Assembly: GCA_036172665.1 (NCBI GenBank) | Contig: CM069877.1 | Span: forward strand, 21,601,001 to 21,665,000 | Reading direction: 5' to 3' | Length of the DNA: 64,000 nucleotides | From: Prosopocoilus inquinatus | Taxonomy: Eukaryota > Arthropoda > Insecta > Coleoptera > Lucanidae | Shown here: positions 39,601-53,600 of the stretch, piece after piece | How the letters are laid out: the number at the start of each line of letters is the position of its first letter | How positions within the stretch are numbered: the stretch's first letter is position 1 | Program-made: the position numbers and the translations under genes | Notes under the pieces: model-generated | Seen by the model: only the letters and a program-made list of their open reading frames with translations | Told to the model about the DNA's origin: nothing | Databases searched by the model: none

Positions 39601-41212
39601 TGTGCTGTATCTAATCGATCCTTACTCATCTATCATGTTATTTGACGTTTGGATGGACTCCAGTAACTCTGATGTGATACAAAGTTCTCGGACGCAGCAG
39701 AAGCTGGAAATAGTTTTAAATGAATCAACACGCATTAGCGTTGTTCCTGTGATGTATCTAATCGATCCATACTCATCTATCATGTTATTTGACGTTTCGA
39801 TGGACTCTAGTAACTCTGATGTGAGATACGAATTTTTTGGGCGCAGCAGGAGCTGGAAATAGTTTTAAACAAAGCAACACGTATTAGCGTTGTTCCTGTG
39901 ATGTACCTAATCGATCCTTACTCATCTATCATGTTATTTTATGTTTGGATGGACTCCAGTAACTCTGATGTGAGATACAAAGTTTTTGGACGCAGCAGAA
40001 GCTGGAAATAGTTTTAAACGAAACAACACGCTTTAGCGTTGTTCCTGTGATGGATCTAATCGATCCTAACTCATCTATCATGTTATTTGGCGTTTCGATG
40101 GGCTCCAGTAACTTTGATGTGAGATACGAAGTTCTCGGACGCAGCTGTAGCTGGAAATAGTTTTAAATGAAACAACACGTATTAGCGTTGTTCCTGTCAT
40201 GTATCTAATCGATCCTTACTCATCTATCATGTCATTTTACGTTTGGATGGACTCCAGTAACTCTGATGTGAGATACAAAGTTTTTGGACGCAGCAGAAGC
40301 TGGAAATAGTTTTGAACGAAACAACACGCATTAGCGTTGTTCCTGTGATGTATCTAATCGATCCTTACTCATCTATCATGTTATTTGGCGTTTCGATGGA
40401 CTCCAGTAACTTTGATGTGAGATACGAAGTTCTCGGACGCAGCTGTAGCTGGAAATAGTTTTAAATGAAACAACACGTATTAGCGTTGTTCCTGTGATGT
40501 ATCTAATCGATCCTTACTCATCTATCATGTTATTTTACGTTTGGATGGACTCCAGTAACTCTGATGTGAGATACAAAGTTCTCGGACGCAGCAGAAGATG
40601 GAAATAGTTTTAAATGAAACAACACGCATTAGCGTTGTTCCTGTGATGTATCTAATCGATCCTTACTCATCTATCATGTTATTTGAAGTTTCGATGGACT
40701 CTAGTAACTCTGATGTGAGATACGAAGTTCTTGGACGCAGCAGGAGCTGGAAATAGTTTTAAACGAAACAACACGTATTAGCGTTGTTCCTGTGATGTAT
40801 CTAATCGATCCTTACTTAGCTACTATGTTATTTGACGTTTCGATGGACTCCAGTAACTCTAATGTGAGATACGAAATTTTCGGACGCAGCAGAAGCTTGA
40901 AATAGTTTCAAACGAAACAACACGTATTAGCGTTGTTCATGTGATGTATCTAATCGATCCTTAATTATCTATCGTGTTATTTGACCTTTCGATGGACTCT
41001 AGTAACTCTGATGTGAGATACGAAGTTTCTTGACGCAGCAGAAGCTGGAAATAGTTTTAAATGAAACAACATGCATTAGCGTTGTTCCTGTGATGTATAT
41101 AATCGATCCTTACTCATCTATCATGTTATATGCCGTTTCGATGGACTATAGTAACTCTGATGTGAGATACGAAGTTCTCGGACGCAGCAGAAGCTGGAAA
41201 TAGTTTTAAATG

Positions 41213-42018
41213 AAACAACACGCATTAGCGTTGTTCCGGTGATGTATCTAATCGATCCTTACTCATCTATCATGTTATTTGGCGTTTCGATGGACCCCAG
41301 TAACTCTAATGTAAGATACGAAATTTTCGGAAGCAGCAGAAGCTGGAAATAGTTTCAAACGAAACAACACGTATTAGCGTTGTTCCTGTGATGTATGTAA
41401 TCGACCCTTACTCATCTATCATGTTATTTGACGTTTGGATGGACTCCAGTAACTCTGATGTGATACAAAGTTCTCGGACGCAGCAGAAGCTGGAAATAGT
41501 TTTAAATGAAACAACACGCATTAGCGTTGTTCCTGTGATGTATCTAATCGATCCTTACTCATCTATCATGTTATTTGACGTTTCGATGGACTCTAGTAAC
41601 TCTGATGTGAGATACGAATTTTTTGGGCGTAGCAGGAGCTGGAAATAGTTTTAAACAAAGCAACACGTATTAGCGTTGTTCCTGTGATGTACCTAATCGA
41701 TCCTTACTCATCTATCATGTTATTTTATGTTTGGATGGACTCCAGTAACTCTGATGTGAGATACAAAGTTTTTGGACGCAGCAGAAGCTGGAAATAGTTT
41801 TAAACGAAACAACACGCTTTAGCCGTTGTTCCTGTGATGTATCTAATCGATCCTAACTCATCTATCATGTTATTTGGCGTTTCGATGGACTCCAGTAACT
41901 TTGATGTGAGATACGAAGTTCTCGGACGCAGCTGTAGCTGGAAATAGTTTTAAATGAAACAACACGTATTAGCGTTGTTCCTGTCATGTATCTAATCGAT
42001 CCTTACTCATCTATCATG
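41213..42018 (+). repeat. Block shared with 52,976-53,781
   Basis: The offset is 11,763 bp. Anchors are CCGGTGATG at 41,236 and 52,999, the 147-bp GATGTGATACAAA monomer at 41,457 and 53,220, and the TTTAGCCGTTG monomer. It shows exchange or conversion over more than 11 kb within the array. Confidence 0.8.
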
Positions 42019-42838
42019 TTATTTTACGTTTGGATGGACTCCAGTAACTCTGATGTGAGATACAAAGTTTTTGGACGCAGCAGAAGCTGGAAATAGTTTT
42101 GAACGAAACAACACGTATTAGCGTTGTTCCTGTGATGTATCTAATCGATCCTTACTTATCTATCAGGTTATTTGACGTTTCGATGGACTCCAGTAACTTT
42201 GATGTGAGATACGAAGTTCTCGGACGCAGCTGAAGCTAGAAATAGTTTTAAACGAAACAACACGCATTAGCGTTGTTCCTGTGCTGTATCTAATCGATCC
42301 TTACTTATCTATCAGGTTATTTGACGTTTCGATGGACTCCAGTGACTCTGATGTGAGATACGACGTTTTCGGACGCAGCAGAAGCTGGAAATAGTTTTAA
42401 ACGAAACAACACGTATTAGCGTTGTTCCTGTGATGTATGTAATCGATCCTTACTCATCTATCATGTTATTTGACGTTTGGATGGACTCCAGTAACTCTGA
42501 TGTGATACAAAGTTCTCGGACGCAGCAGAAGCTGGAAATAGTTTTAAATGAAACAACACGCATTAGCGTTGTTCCTGTGATGTATCTAATCGATCCTTAC
42601 TCATCTATCATGTTATTTGACGTTTCGATGGACTCTAGTAACTCTGATGTGAGATACGAATTTTTTGGGCGCAGCAGGAGCTGGAAATAGTTTTAAACAA
42701 AGCAACACGTATTAGCGTTGTTCCTGTGATGTACCTAATCGATCCTTACTCATCTATCATGTTATTTTATGTTTGGATGGACTCCAGTAACTCTGATGTG
42801 AGATACAAAGTTTTTGGACGCAGCAGAAGCTGGAAATA

Positions 42839-42991
42839 GTTTTGAACGAAACATCACGTATTAGCGTTGTTCCTGTGCTGTATCTAATCGATCCTTACTT
42901 ATCTATCAGGTTATTTGACGTTTCGATGGACTCTAGTAACTCTGATGTATGTGAGATACCACGTTTTCGGACGCAGCAGAAGCTGGAAATA
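42839..42991 (+). repeat. 153-bp monomer with 4-bp duplication
   Basis: GATGTGAG reads GATGTATGTGAG at 42,944-42,955, a tandem copy of ATGT. The monomer is 153 bp, a multiple of three, which opens the 99-codon frame at 42,842-43,141. I saw no other 153-bp monomer. Confidence 0.88.
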
Positions 42992-44164
42992 GTTTTAAAT
43001 GAAACAACACGCATTAGCGTTGTTCCTGTGATGTATCTAATCGATCCTTATTTATCTATCATGTCATTTGACGTTTCGATTGACTCTAGTAACTCTGATG
43101 TGAGATACGAAGTTTTTGGGCGGAGCAGGAGCTGGAAATAGTTTTAAACAAAGCAACACGTATTAGCGTTGTTCCTGTGATGTATCTAATCTGTCCTTAC
43201 CCATCTATCATGTTATTTTACGTTTGGATGGACTCCAGTAACTCTGATGTGAGATACAAAGTTTTTGGACGCAGCAGAAGCTGGAAATAGTTTTGAACGA
43301 AACAACACGTATTAGCGTTGTTCCTGTGATGTATCTAATCGATCCTTACTTAGCTACTATGTTATTTGACGTTTCCATGGACTCCAGTAACTCTATGGTG
43401 AGATACGAAATTTTCGGACGCAGCAGAAGCTGGAAATAGTTTTAAACGAAACAACACGCATTAGCGTTGTTCCGGTGATGTATCTAATCGATCCTTACTC
43501 ATCTATCATGTTATTTGGCGTTTCGATGGACCCCAGTAACTCTAATGTAAAATACGAAATTTTCGGACGCAGCAGAAACTGGAAATAGTTTCAAACGAAA
43601 CAACACGCATTAGCGTTGTTCCTGTGATGTATCTAATCGATCCTTACTCATCTATCATGTTATTTGGCGTTTCGATGGACTCCAGTAACTTTGATGTGAG
43701 ATACGAAGTTCTCGGACGCAGCTGTAGCTGGAAATAGTTTTAAATGAAACAACACGTATTAGCGTTGTTCCTGTGATGTATCTAATCGATCCTTACTCAT
43801 CTATCATGTTATTTTACGTTTGGATGGACTCCAGTAACTCTGATGTGAGATACGAAGTTTCTTGACGCAGCAGAAGCTGGAAATAGTTTTAAATGAAACA
43901 ACATGCATTAGCGTTGTTCCTGTGATGTATATAATCGATCCTTACTCATCTATCATGTTATATGCCGTTTCGATGGACTATAGTAACTCTGATGTGAGAT
44001 ACGAAGTTCTCGGACGCAGCAGAAGCTGGAAATAGTTTTAAATGAAACAACACGCATTAGCGTTGTTCCTGTGATGTATCTAATCGATCCTTATTTATCT
44101 ATCATGTCATTTGACGTTTCGATGGACTCTAGTAACTCTGATGTGAGATACGAAGTTTTTGGGC

Positions 44165-45268
44165 GCAGCAGGAGCTGGAAATAGTTTTAAACGAAACAAC
44201 ACGTATTAGCGTTGTTCCTGTGATGTATCTAATAGATCCTTACTTAGCTACTATGTTAGTTGACGTTTCGATGGACTCCAGTAACTCTAATGTGAGATAC
44301 GAAATTTTCGGACGCAGCAGAAGCTCGAAATAGTTTTAAACGAAACAACAAGTATTAGCGTTGTTCCTGTGATGTATCTAATCGATCCTTACTTATCTAT
44401 CGTGTTATTTGACCTTTCGATGGACTGTAGTAACTCTGATGTGAGATACGAAGTTTCTTGATGCAGCAGAAGCTGGAAATAGTTTTAAATGAAACAACAT
44501 GCATTAGCGTTGTTCCTGTGATGTATATAATCGATCCTTACTCATCTATCATGTTATATGCCGTTTCGATGGACTATAGTAACTCTGATGTGAGATACGA
44601 AGTTCTCGGACGCAGCAGAAGCTGGAAATAGTTTTAAATGAAACAACACGCATTAGCGTTGTTCCTGTGATGTATCTAATCGATCCTTATTTATCTATCA
44701 TGTCATTTGACGTTTCGATGGACTCTAGTAACTCTGATGTGAGATACGAAGTTTTTGGGCGCAGCAGGAGCTGGAAATAGTTTTAAACAAAGCAACATGT
44801 ATTAGCGTTGTTCCTGTGATGTATCTAATCTGTCCTTACTCATCTATCATGTTATTTTACGTTTGGATGGACTCCAGTAACTCTGATGTGAGATACAAAG
44901 TTTTTGGACGCAGCAGAAGCTGGAAATAGTTTCGAACGAAACAACACGTATTAGCGTTGTTCCTGTGATGTATCTAATCGATCCTTACTTAGCTACTATG
45001 TTATTTGACGTTTCGATGGACTCCAGTAACTCTATGGTGAGATACGAAATTTTCGGACGCAGCAGAAGCTGGAAATAGTTTTAAACGAAACAACACGCAT
45101 TAGCGTTGTTCCGGTGATGTATCTAATCGATCCTTACTCATCTATCATGTTATTTGGCGTTTCGATGGACCCCAGTAACTCTAATGTAAGATACGAAATT
45201 TTCGGAAGCAGCAGAAGCTGGAAATAGTTTCAAACGAAACAACACGTATTAGCGTTGTTCCTGTGATG
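44165..45268 (+). repeat. Block shared with 52,064-53,156
   Basis: The offset is 7899 bp until the 11-bp deletion in the partner (52,168) and 7888 bp after it. Anchors are TATATGCCG at 44,555 and 52,443, TTCGAACG at 44,931 and 52,819, and CCGGTGATG at 45,111 and 52,999. The TATATGCCG monomer also occurs at 41,127 and 43,959. Confidence 0.83.
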
Positions 45269-45351
45269 TACCTAATCGATCCTTACTCATCTATCATGTT
45301 ATTTTATGTTTGGATGGACTCCAGTAACTCTGATGTGAGATACAAAGTTTT

Positions 45352-46545
45352 TGGACGCAGCAGAAGCTGGAAATAGTTTTAAACGAAACAACACGCTTTA
45401 GCCGTTGTTCCTGTGATGTATCTAATCGATCCTAACTCATCTATCATGTTATTTGGCGTTTCGATGGACTCCAGTAACTTTGATGTGAGATACGAAGTTC
45501 TCGGACGCAGCTGTAGCTGGAAATAGTTTTAAATGAAACAACACGTATTAGCGTTGTTCCTGTCATGTATCTAATCGATCCTTACTCATCTATCATGTTA
45601 TTTTACGTTTGGATGGACTCCAGTAACTCTGATGTAAGATACGACGTTTTCGGAAGCAGCAGAAGCTGGAAATAGTTTTAAACGAAACAACACGCATTAG
45701 CGTTTTTCCTGTGATGTATCTAATTGATCCCTACTCATCTATCATGTTACTTGACGTTTCGATGGACTCTAGTAACTCTGATGTGAGATACAAAGTTTTA
45801 GGACGCAGCAGAAGCTGGAAATAGTTTTAAACGAAACAACACGCTTTAGCCGTTGTTCCTGTGATGTATCTAATCGATCCTAACTCATCTATCATGTTAT
45901 TTGGCGTTTCGATGGACTCCAGTAACTTTGATGTGAGATACGAAGTTCTCGGACGCAGCTGTAGCTGGAAATAGTTTTAAATGAAACAACACGTATTAGC
46001 GTTGTTCCTGTCATGTATCTAATCGATCCTTACTCATCTATCATGTTATTTTACGTTTGGATGGACTCCAGTAACTCTGATGTGAGATACAAAGTTTTTG
46101 GACGCAGCAGAAGCTGGAAATAGTTTTAAACGAAACAACACGCTTTAGCGTTGTTCCTGTGATGTATCTAATCGATCCTAACTCATCTATCATGTTATTT
46201 GGCGTTTCGATGGACTCCAGTAACTTTGATGTGAGATACGAAGTTCTCGGACGCAGCTGTAGCTGGAAATAGTTTTAAATGAAACAACACGTATTAGCGT
46301 TGTTCCTGTCATGTATCTAATCGATCCTTACTCATCTATCATGTTATTTTACGTTTGGATGGACTCCAGTAACTCTGATGTGAGATACAAAGTTTTTGGA
46401 CGCAGCAGAAGCTGGAAATAGTTTTGAACGAAACAACACGTATTGGCGTTGTTCCTGTGATGTATCTAATCGATCCTTACTTATCTATCAGGTTATTTGA
46501 CGTTTCGATGGACTCCAGTAACTTTGATGTGAGATACGACGTTTT
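45352..46545 (+). repeat. 8-mer tandem duplication, copy 1 (1194 bp)
   Basis: Length is 8 x 149 plus 2, where two 150-bp TTTAGCCGTTG monomers supply the extra bases. Anchors in copy 1 and copy 2 are TTTAGCC at 45,397 and 46,591, and GATCCCTAC at 45,726 and 46,920. The unit includes GCGTTTTTCC with TAATTGATCC, GTTACTTGACG and TTTTAGGACGC variants. Confidence 0.87.
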
Positions 46546-47674
46546 CGGACGCAGCAGAAGCTGGAAATAGTTTTAAACGAAACAACACGCTTTAGCCGTT
46601 GTTCCTGTGATGTATCTAATCGATCCTAACTAATCTATCATGTTATTTGGCGTTTCGATGGACTCCAGTAACTTTGATGTGAGATACGACGTTCTCGGAC
46701 GCAGCTGTAGCTGGAAATAGTTTTAAATGAAACAACACGTATTAGCGTTGTTCCTGTCATGTATCTAATCGATCCTTACTCATCTATCATGTTATTTTAC
46801 GTTTGGATGGACTCCAGTAACTCTGATGTAAGATACGACATTTTCGGACGCAGCAGAAGCTGGAAATAGTTTTAAACGAAACAACACGCATTAGCGTTTT
46901 TCCTGTGATGTATCTAATTGATCCCTACTCATCTATCATGTTACTTGACGTTTCGATGGACTCTAGTAACTCTGATGTGAGATACAAAGTTTTAGGACGC
47001 AGCAGAAGCTGGAAATAGTTTTAAACGAAACAACACGCTTTAGCCGTTGTTCCTGTGATGTATCTAATCGATCCTAACTCATCTATCATGTTATTTGGCG
47101 TTTCGATGGACTCCAGTAACTTTGATGTGAGATACGAAGTTCTCGGACGCAGCTGTAGCTGGAAATAGTTTTAAATGAAACAACACGTATTAGCGTTGTT
47201 CCTGTCATGTATCTAATCGATCCTTACTCATCTATCATGTTATTTTACGTTTGGATGGACTCCAGTAACTCTGATGTGAGATACAAAGTTTTTGGACGCA
47301 GCAGAAGCTGGAAATAGTTTTAAACGAAACAACACGCTTTAGCGTTGTTCCTGTGATGTATCTAATCGATCCTAACTCATCTATCATGTTATTTGGCGTT
47401 TCGATGGACTCCAGTAACTTTGATGTGAGATACGAAGTTCTCGGACGCAGCTGTAGCTGGAAATAGTTTTAAATGAAACAACACGTATTAGCGTTGTTCC
47501 TGTCATGTATCTAATCGATCCTTACTCATCTATCATGTTATTTTACGTTTGGATGGACTCCAGTAACTCTGATGTGAGATACAAAGTTTTTGGACGCAGC
47601 AGAAGCTGGAAATAGTTTTGAACGAAACATCACGTATTAGCGTTGTTCCTGTGATGTATCTAATCGATCCTTAC
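46546..47674 (+). repeat. 8-mer tandem duplication, copy 2
   Basis: This directly follows copy 1 and repeats it until about 47,674, where TCATCTATCATG replaces TTATCTATCAGG. The near absence of differences by eye suggests a recent event. Confidence 0.85.
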
Positions 47675-50600
47675 TCATCTATCATGTTATTTGGCGTTTC
47701 GATGGACTCCAGTAACTTTGATGTGAGATACGAAGTTCTCGGACGCAGCTGAAGCTAGAAATAGTTTTAAACGAAACAACACGCATTAGCGTTGTTCCTG
47801 TGCTGTATCTAATCGATCCTTACTTATCTATCAGGTTATTTGACGTTTCGATGGACTCCAGTAACTCTGATGTGAGATACCACGTTTTCGGACGCAGCAG
47901 ATGCTGGAAATAGTTTTAAATGAAACAACACGCATTAGCGTTGTTCCTGTGATGTATCTAATCGATCCTTACTCATCTATCATGTTATTTGGCGTTTCGA
48001 TGGACTCCAGTAACTCTGATGTGAGATACGACGTTTTCGGACGCAGCAGAAGCTGGAAATAGTTTTAAACGAAACAACACGTATTAGCGTTGTTCCTGTG
48101 ATGTATGTAATCGATCCTTACTCATCTATCATGTTATTTGACGTTTGGATGGACTCTAGTAACTCTGATGTGAGATACAAAGTTCTCGGACGCAGCAGAA
48201 GCTGGAAATAGTTTTAAATGAAACAACACGCATTAGCGTTTTTCCTGTGATGTATCTAATTGATCCTTACTCATCTATCATGTTATTTGACGTTTCGATG
48301 GACTCTAGTAACTCTGATGTGAGATACGAAGTTTTTGGGCGCAGCAGGAGCTGGAAAAAGTTTTAAACAAAGCAACACGTATTAGCGTTGTTCCTGTGAT
48401 GTACCTAATCGATCCTTACTCATCTATCATGTTATTTTATGTTTGGATGGACTCCAGTAACTCTGATGTGAGATACAAAGTTTTTGGACGCAGCAGAAGC
48501 TGGAAATAGTTTTGAACGAAACATCACGTATTAGCGTTGTTCCTGTGCTGTATCTAATCGATCCTTACTTATCTATCAGGTTATTTGACGTTTCGATGGA
48601 CTCCAGTAACTCTGATGTGAGATACCACGTTTTCGGACGCAGCAGAAGCTGGATATAGTTTTAAATGAAACAACACGCATTAGCGTTGTTCCTGTGATGT
48701 ATCTAATCGATCCTTATTTATCTATCATGTTATTTGACGTTTCGATGGACTCTAGTAACTCTGATGTGAGATACGAAGTTCTTGGACGCAGCAGGAGCTG
48801 GAAATAGTTTTGAACGAAACATCACGTATTAGCGTTGTTCCTGTGATGTATCTAATCGATCCTTACTCATCTATCATGTTATTTGGCGTTTCGATGGACT
48901 CCAGTAACTTTGATGTGAGATACGAAGTTCTCGGACGCAGCTGAAGCTAGAAATAGTTTTAAACGAAACAACACGCATTAGCGTTGTTCCTGTGCTGTAT
49001 CTAATCGATCCTTACTTATCTATCAGGTTATTTGACGTTTCGATGGACTCCAGTAACTCTGATGTGAGATACCACGTTTTCGGACGCAGCAGATGCTGGA
49101 AATAGTTTTAAATGAAACAACACGCATTAGCGTTGTTCCTGTGATGTATCTAATCGATCCTTACTCATCTATCATGTTATTTGGCGTTTCGATGGACTCC
49201 AGTAACTTTGATGTGAGATACGAAGTTCTCGGACGCAGCTGAAGCTAGAAATAGTTTTAAACGAAACAACACGTATTAGAGTTGTTCCTGTGATGTATCT
49301 AATCGATCCTTACTTAGCTACTATGTTATTTGACGTTTGGATGGACTCCAGTAACTCTAATGTGAGATACGAAATTTTCGGACGCAACAGAAGATGGAAA
49401 TAGTTTTAAATGAAACAACACGCATTAGCGTTGTTCCTGTGATGTATCTAATCGATCCTTACTCATCTATCATGTTATTTGACGTTTCGATGGACTCTAG
49501 TAACTCTGATGTGAGATACGAAGTTCTTGGACGCAGCAGGAGCTGGAAATAGTTTTGAACGAAACATCACGTATTAGCGTTGTTCCTGTGATGTATCTAA
49601 TCGATCCTTACTCATCTATCATGTTATTTGGCGTTTCGATGGACTCCAGTAACTTTGATGTGAGATACGAAGTTCTCGGACGCAGCTGAAGCTAGAAATA
49701 GTTTTAAACGAAACAACACGCATTAGCGTTGTTCCTGTGCTGTATCTAATCGATCCTTACTTATCTATCAGGTTATTTGACGTTTCGATGGACTCCAGTA
49801 ACTCTGATGTGAGATACGAAGTTTTTGGGCGCAGCAGGAGCTGGAAATAGTTTTAAACAAAGCAACACGTATTAGCGTTGTTCCTGTGATGTATCTAATC
49901 TCTCCTTACTCATCTATCATGTTATTTTACGTTTGGATGGACTCCAGTAACTCTGATGTGAGATACAAAGTTTTTGGACGCAGCAGGAGCTGGAAATAGT
50001 TTTAAACGAAACAACACGTATTAGAGTTGTTCCTGTGATGTATCTAATCGATCCTTACTTAGCTACTATGTTATTTGACGTTTCGATGGACTCCAGTAAC
50101 TCTAATGTGAGATACGAAATTTTCGGACGCAGCAGAAGATGGAAATAGTTTTAAATGAAACAACACGCATTAGCGTTGTTCCTGTGATGTATCTAATCGA
50201 TCCTTACTTATCTATCATGTTATTTGACGTTTCGATGGACTCTAGTAACTCTGATGAGATACGAAGTTCTTGGACGCAGCTGTAGCTGGAAATAGTTTTA
50301 AATGAAACAACACGTATTAGCGTTGTTCCTGTGATGTATCTAATCGATCCTTACTCATCTATCATGTTATTTTACGTTTGGATGGACTCCAGTAACTCTG
50401 ATGTAAGATACAAAGTTTTTGGACGCAGCAGAAGCTGGAAATAGTTTTGAACGAAACAACACGTATTAGCAGTGTTCCTGTGATGTATCTAATCGATCCT
50501 TACTTAGCTACTATGTTATTTGACGTTTCGATGGACTCTAGTAACTCTATGGTGAGATACGAAATTTTCGGACGCAGCAGAAGCTGGAAATAGTTTTAAA

Positions 50601-53600
50601 CGAAACAACACGCATTAGCGTTGTTCCTGTGATGTATCTAATCGATCCTTATTCATCTATCATGTTATTTGGCGTTTCGATGGACTCCAGTAACTTTGAT
50701 GTGAGATACGAAGTTCTCGGACGCAGCAGAAGCTGGAAATAGTTTCAAACGAAACAACACGCATTAGCGTTGTTCCTGTGATGTATCTAATCGATCCTTA
50801 CTCATCTATCATGTTATTTGGCGTTTCGATGGACTCCAGTAACTTTGATGTGAGATACGAAGTTCTCGGACGCAGCTGAAGCTAGAAATAGTTTTAAACG
50901 AAACAACACGCATTAGCGTTGTTCCTGTGCTGTATCTAATCGATCCTTACTTATCTATCAGGTTATTTGACGTTTCGATGGACTCCAGTAACTCTGATGT
51001 GAGATACGACGTTTTCGGACGCAGCAAAAGCTGGAAATAGTTTTAAACGAAACAACACGTATTAGCGTTGTTCCTGTGATGTATGTAATCGATCCTTACT
51101 CATCTATCATGTTATTTGACGTTTGGATGGACTCCAGTAACTCTGATGTGAGATACAAAGTTCTCGGACGCAGCAGAAGCTGGAAATAGTTTTAAAAGAA
51201 ACAACACGCATTAGCGTTGTTCCTGTGATGTATCTAATCGATCCTTACTCATCTATCATGTTATTTGACGTTTCGATGGACTCTAGTAACTCTGATGTGA
51301 GATACGAAGTTTTTGGGCGCAGCAGGAGCTGGAAATAGTTTTAAACAAAGCAACACGTATTAGCGTTGTTAATGTGATGTACCTGATCGATCCTTACTCA
51401 TCTATCATGTTATTTTATGTTTGGATGGACTCCAGAAACTCTGATGTGAGATACAAAGTTTTTGGACGCAGCAGAAGCTGGAAATAGTTTTAAATGAAAC
51501 AACACGTATTAGCGTTGTTCCTGTGATGTATCTAATCGATCCTAACTCATCTATCATGTTATTTGGCGTTTCGATGGACTCCAGTAACTTTGATGTGAGA
51601 TACGAAGTTCTCGGACGCAGCTGTAGCTGGAAATAGTTTTAAATGAAACAACACGTATTAGCGTTGTTCCTGTGATGTATCTAATCGATCCTTACTCATC
51701 TATCAAGTTATTTTACGTTTGGATGGACTCCAGTAACTCTGATGTGAGATACAAAGTTTTTGGACGCAGCAGAAGCTGGAAATAGTTTTGAACGAAACAA
51801 CACGTATTAGCGTTGTTCCTGTGATGTATCTAATCGATCCTTACTTATCTATCAGGTTATTTGACGTTTCGATGGACTCCAGTAACTCTGATGTGAGATA
51901 CGACGTTTTCGGACGCAGCAGAAGCTGGAAATAGTTTTAAACGAAACAACACGTATTAGCGTTGTTCCTGTGATGTATGTAATCGATCCTTACTAATCTA
52001 TCATGTTATTTGACGTTTGGATGGACTCCAGTAACTCTGATGTGAGATACGAAGTTCTTGGACGCAGCAGGAGCTGGAAATAGTTTTAAACGAAACAACA
52101 CGTATTAGCGTTGTTCCTGTGATGTATCTAATCGATCCTTACTTAGCTACTATGTTATTTGACGTTTCATAACTCTAATGTGAGATACGAAATTTTCGGA
52201 CGCAGCAGAAGCTTGAAATAATTTTAAACGAAACAACACGTATTAGCGTTGTTCCTGTGATGTATCTAATCGATCCTTACTTATCTATCGTGTTATTTGA
52301 CCTTTCGATTTACTCTAGTAACTCTGATGTGAGATACGAAGTTTCTTGACGCAGCAGAAGCTGGAAATTGTTTTAAATGAAACAACATGCATTAGCGTTG
52401 TTCCTGTGATGTATATAATCGATCCTTACTCATCTATCATGTTATATGCCGTTTCGATGGACTATAGTAACTCTGATGTGAGATACGAAGTTCTCGGACG
52501 CAGCAGAAGCTGGAAATAGTTTTAAATGAAACAACACGCATTAGCGTTGTTCCTGTGATGTATCTAATCGATCCTTATTTATCTATCATGTCATTTGACG
52601 TTTCGATGGACTCTAGTAACTCTGATGTGAGATACGAAGTTTTTGGGCGCAGCAGGAGCTGGAAATAGTTTTAAACAAAGCAACACGTATTACCGTTGTT
52701 CCTGTGATGTATCTAATCTGTCCTTACTCATCTATCATGTTATTTTACGTTTGGATGGACTCCAGTAACTCTGATGTGAGATACAAAGTTTTTGGACGCA
52801 GCAGAAGCTGGAAATAGTTTCGAACGAAACAACACGTATTAGCGTTGTTCCTGTGATGTATCTAATCGATCCTTACTTAGCTACTATGTTATTTGACGTT
52901 TCGATGGACTCCAGTAACTCTATGGTGAGATACGAAATTTTCGGACGCAGCAGAAGCTGGAAATAGTTTTAAACGAAACAACACGCATTAGCGTTGTTCC
53001 GGTGATGTATCTAATCGATCCTTACTCATCTATCATGTTATTTGGCGTTTCGATAGACCCCAGTAACTCTAATGTAAGATACGAAATTTTCGGAAGCAGC
53101 AGAAGCTGGAAATAGTTTCAAACGAAGCAAGACGTATTAGCGTTGTTCCTGTGATGTATGTAATCGATCCTTACTCATCTATCATGTTATTTGACGTTTG
53201 GATGGACTCCAGTAACTCTGATGTGATACAAAATTCTCGGACGCAGCAGAAGCTGGAAATAGTTTTAAATGAAACAACACGCATTAGCGTTGTTCCTGTG
53301 ATGTATCTAATCGATCCTTACTCATCTATCATGTTATTTGACGTTTCGATGGACTCTAGTAACTCTGATGTGAGATACGAATTTTTTGGGCGCAGCAGGA
53401 GCTGGAAATAGTTTTAAACAAAGCAACACGTATTAGCGTTGTTCCTGTGATGTACCTAATCGATCCTTACTCATCTATCATGTTATTTTATATTTGGATG
53501 GACTCCAGTAACTCTGATGTGAGATACAAAGTTTTTGGACGCAGCAGAAGCTGGAAATAGTTTTAAACGAAACAACACGCTTTAGCCGTTGTTCCTGTGA

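Larger units (their letters stand above)
27559..41212 (+). repeat. Satellite segment with dispersed block duplications
   Basis: About 92 plus-orientation monomers. The subtypes are the same as elsewhere, but blocks are short and interleaved. Supported internal duplications are 28,700-29,356 with 32,874-33,530, and a 5-mer step near 35,871 and 36,616. The 150-bp GCGTTGGTTCC monomer occurs near 29,609, 31,099 and 33,625, and the 150-bp TTTAGCCGTTG monomer near 38,845 and 39,143. No gene or foreign insertion is seen. Confidence 0.8.

Noticed and set aside
39602..42690. 86-codon frames at 39,602, 41,388 and 42,430
   Set aside because: They are explained by GATGTGATACAAA 147-bp monomers spread by HOR copying. 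No promoter, splice or coding signal is visible.
42842..43141. 99-codon frame
   Set aside because: It is opened by the 4-bp ATGT duplication at about 42,950 that makes a 153-bp monomer. Otherwise it is ordinary satellite sequence.
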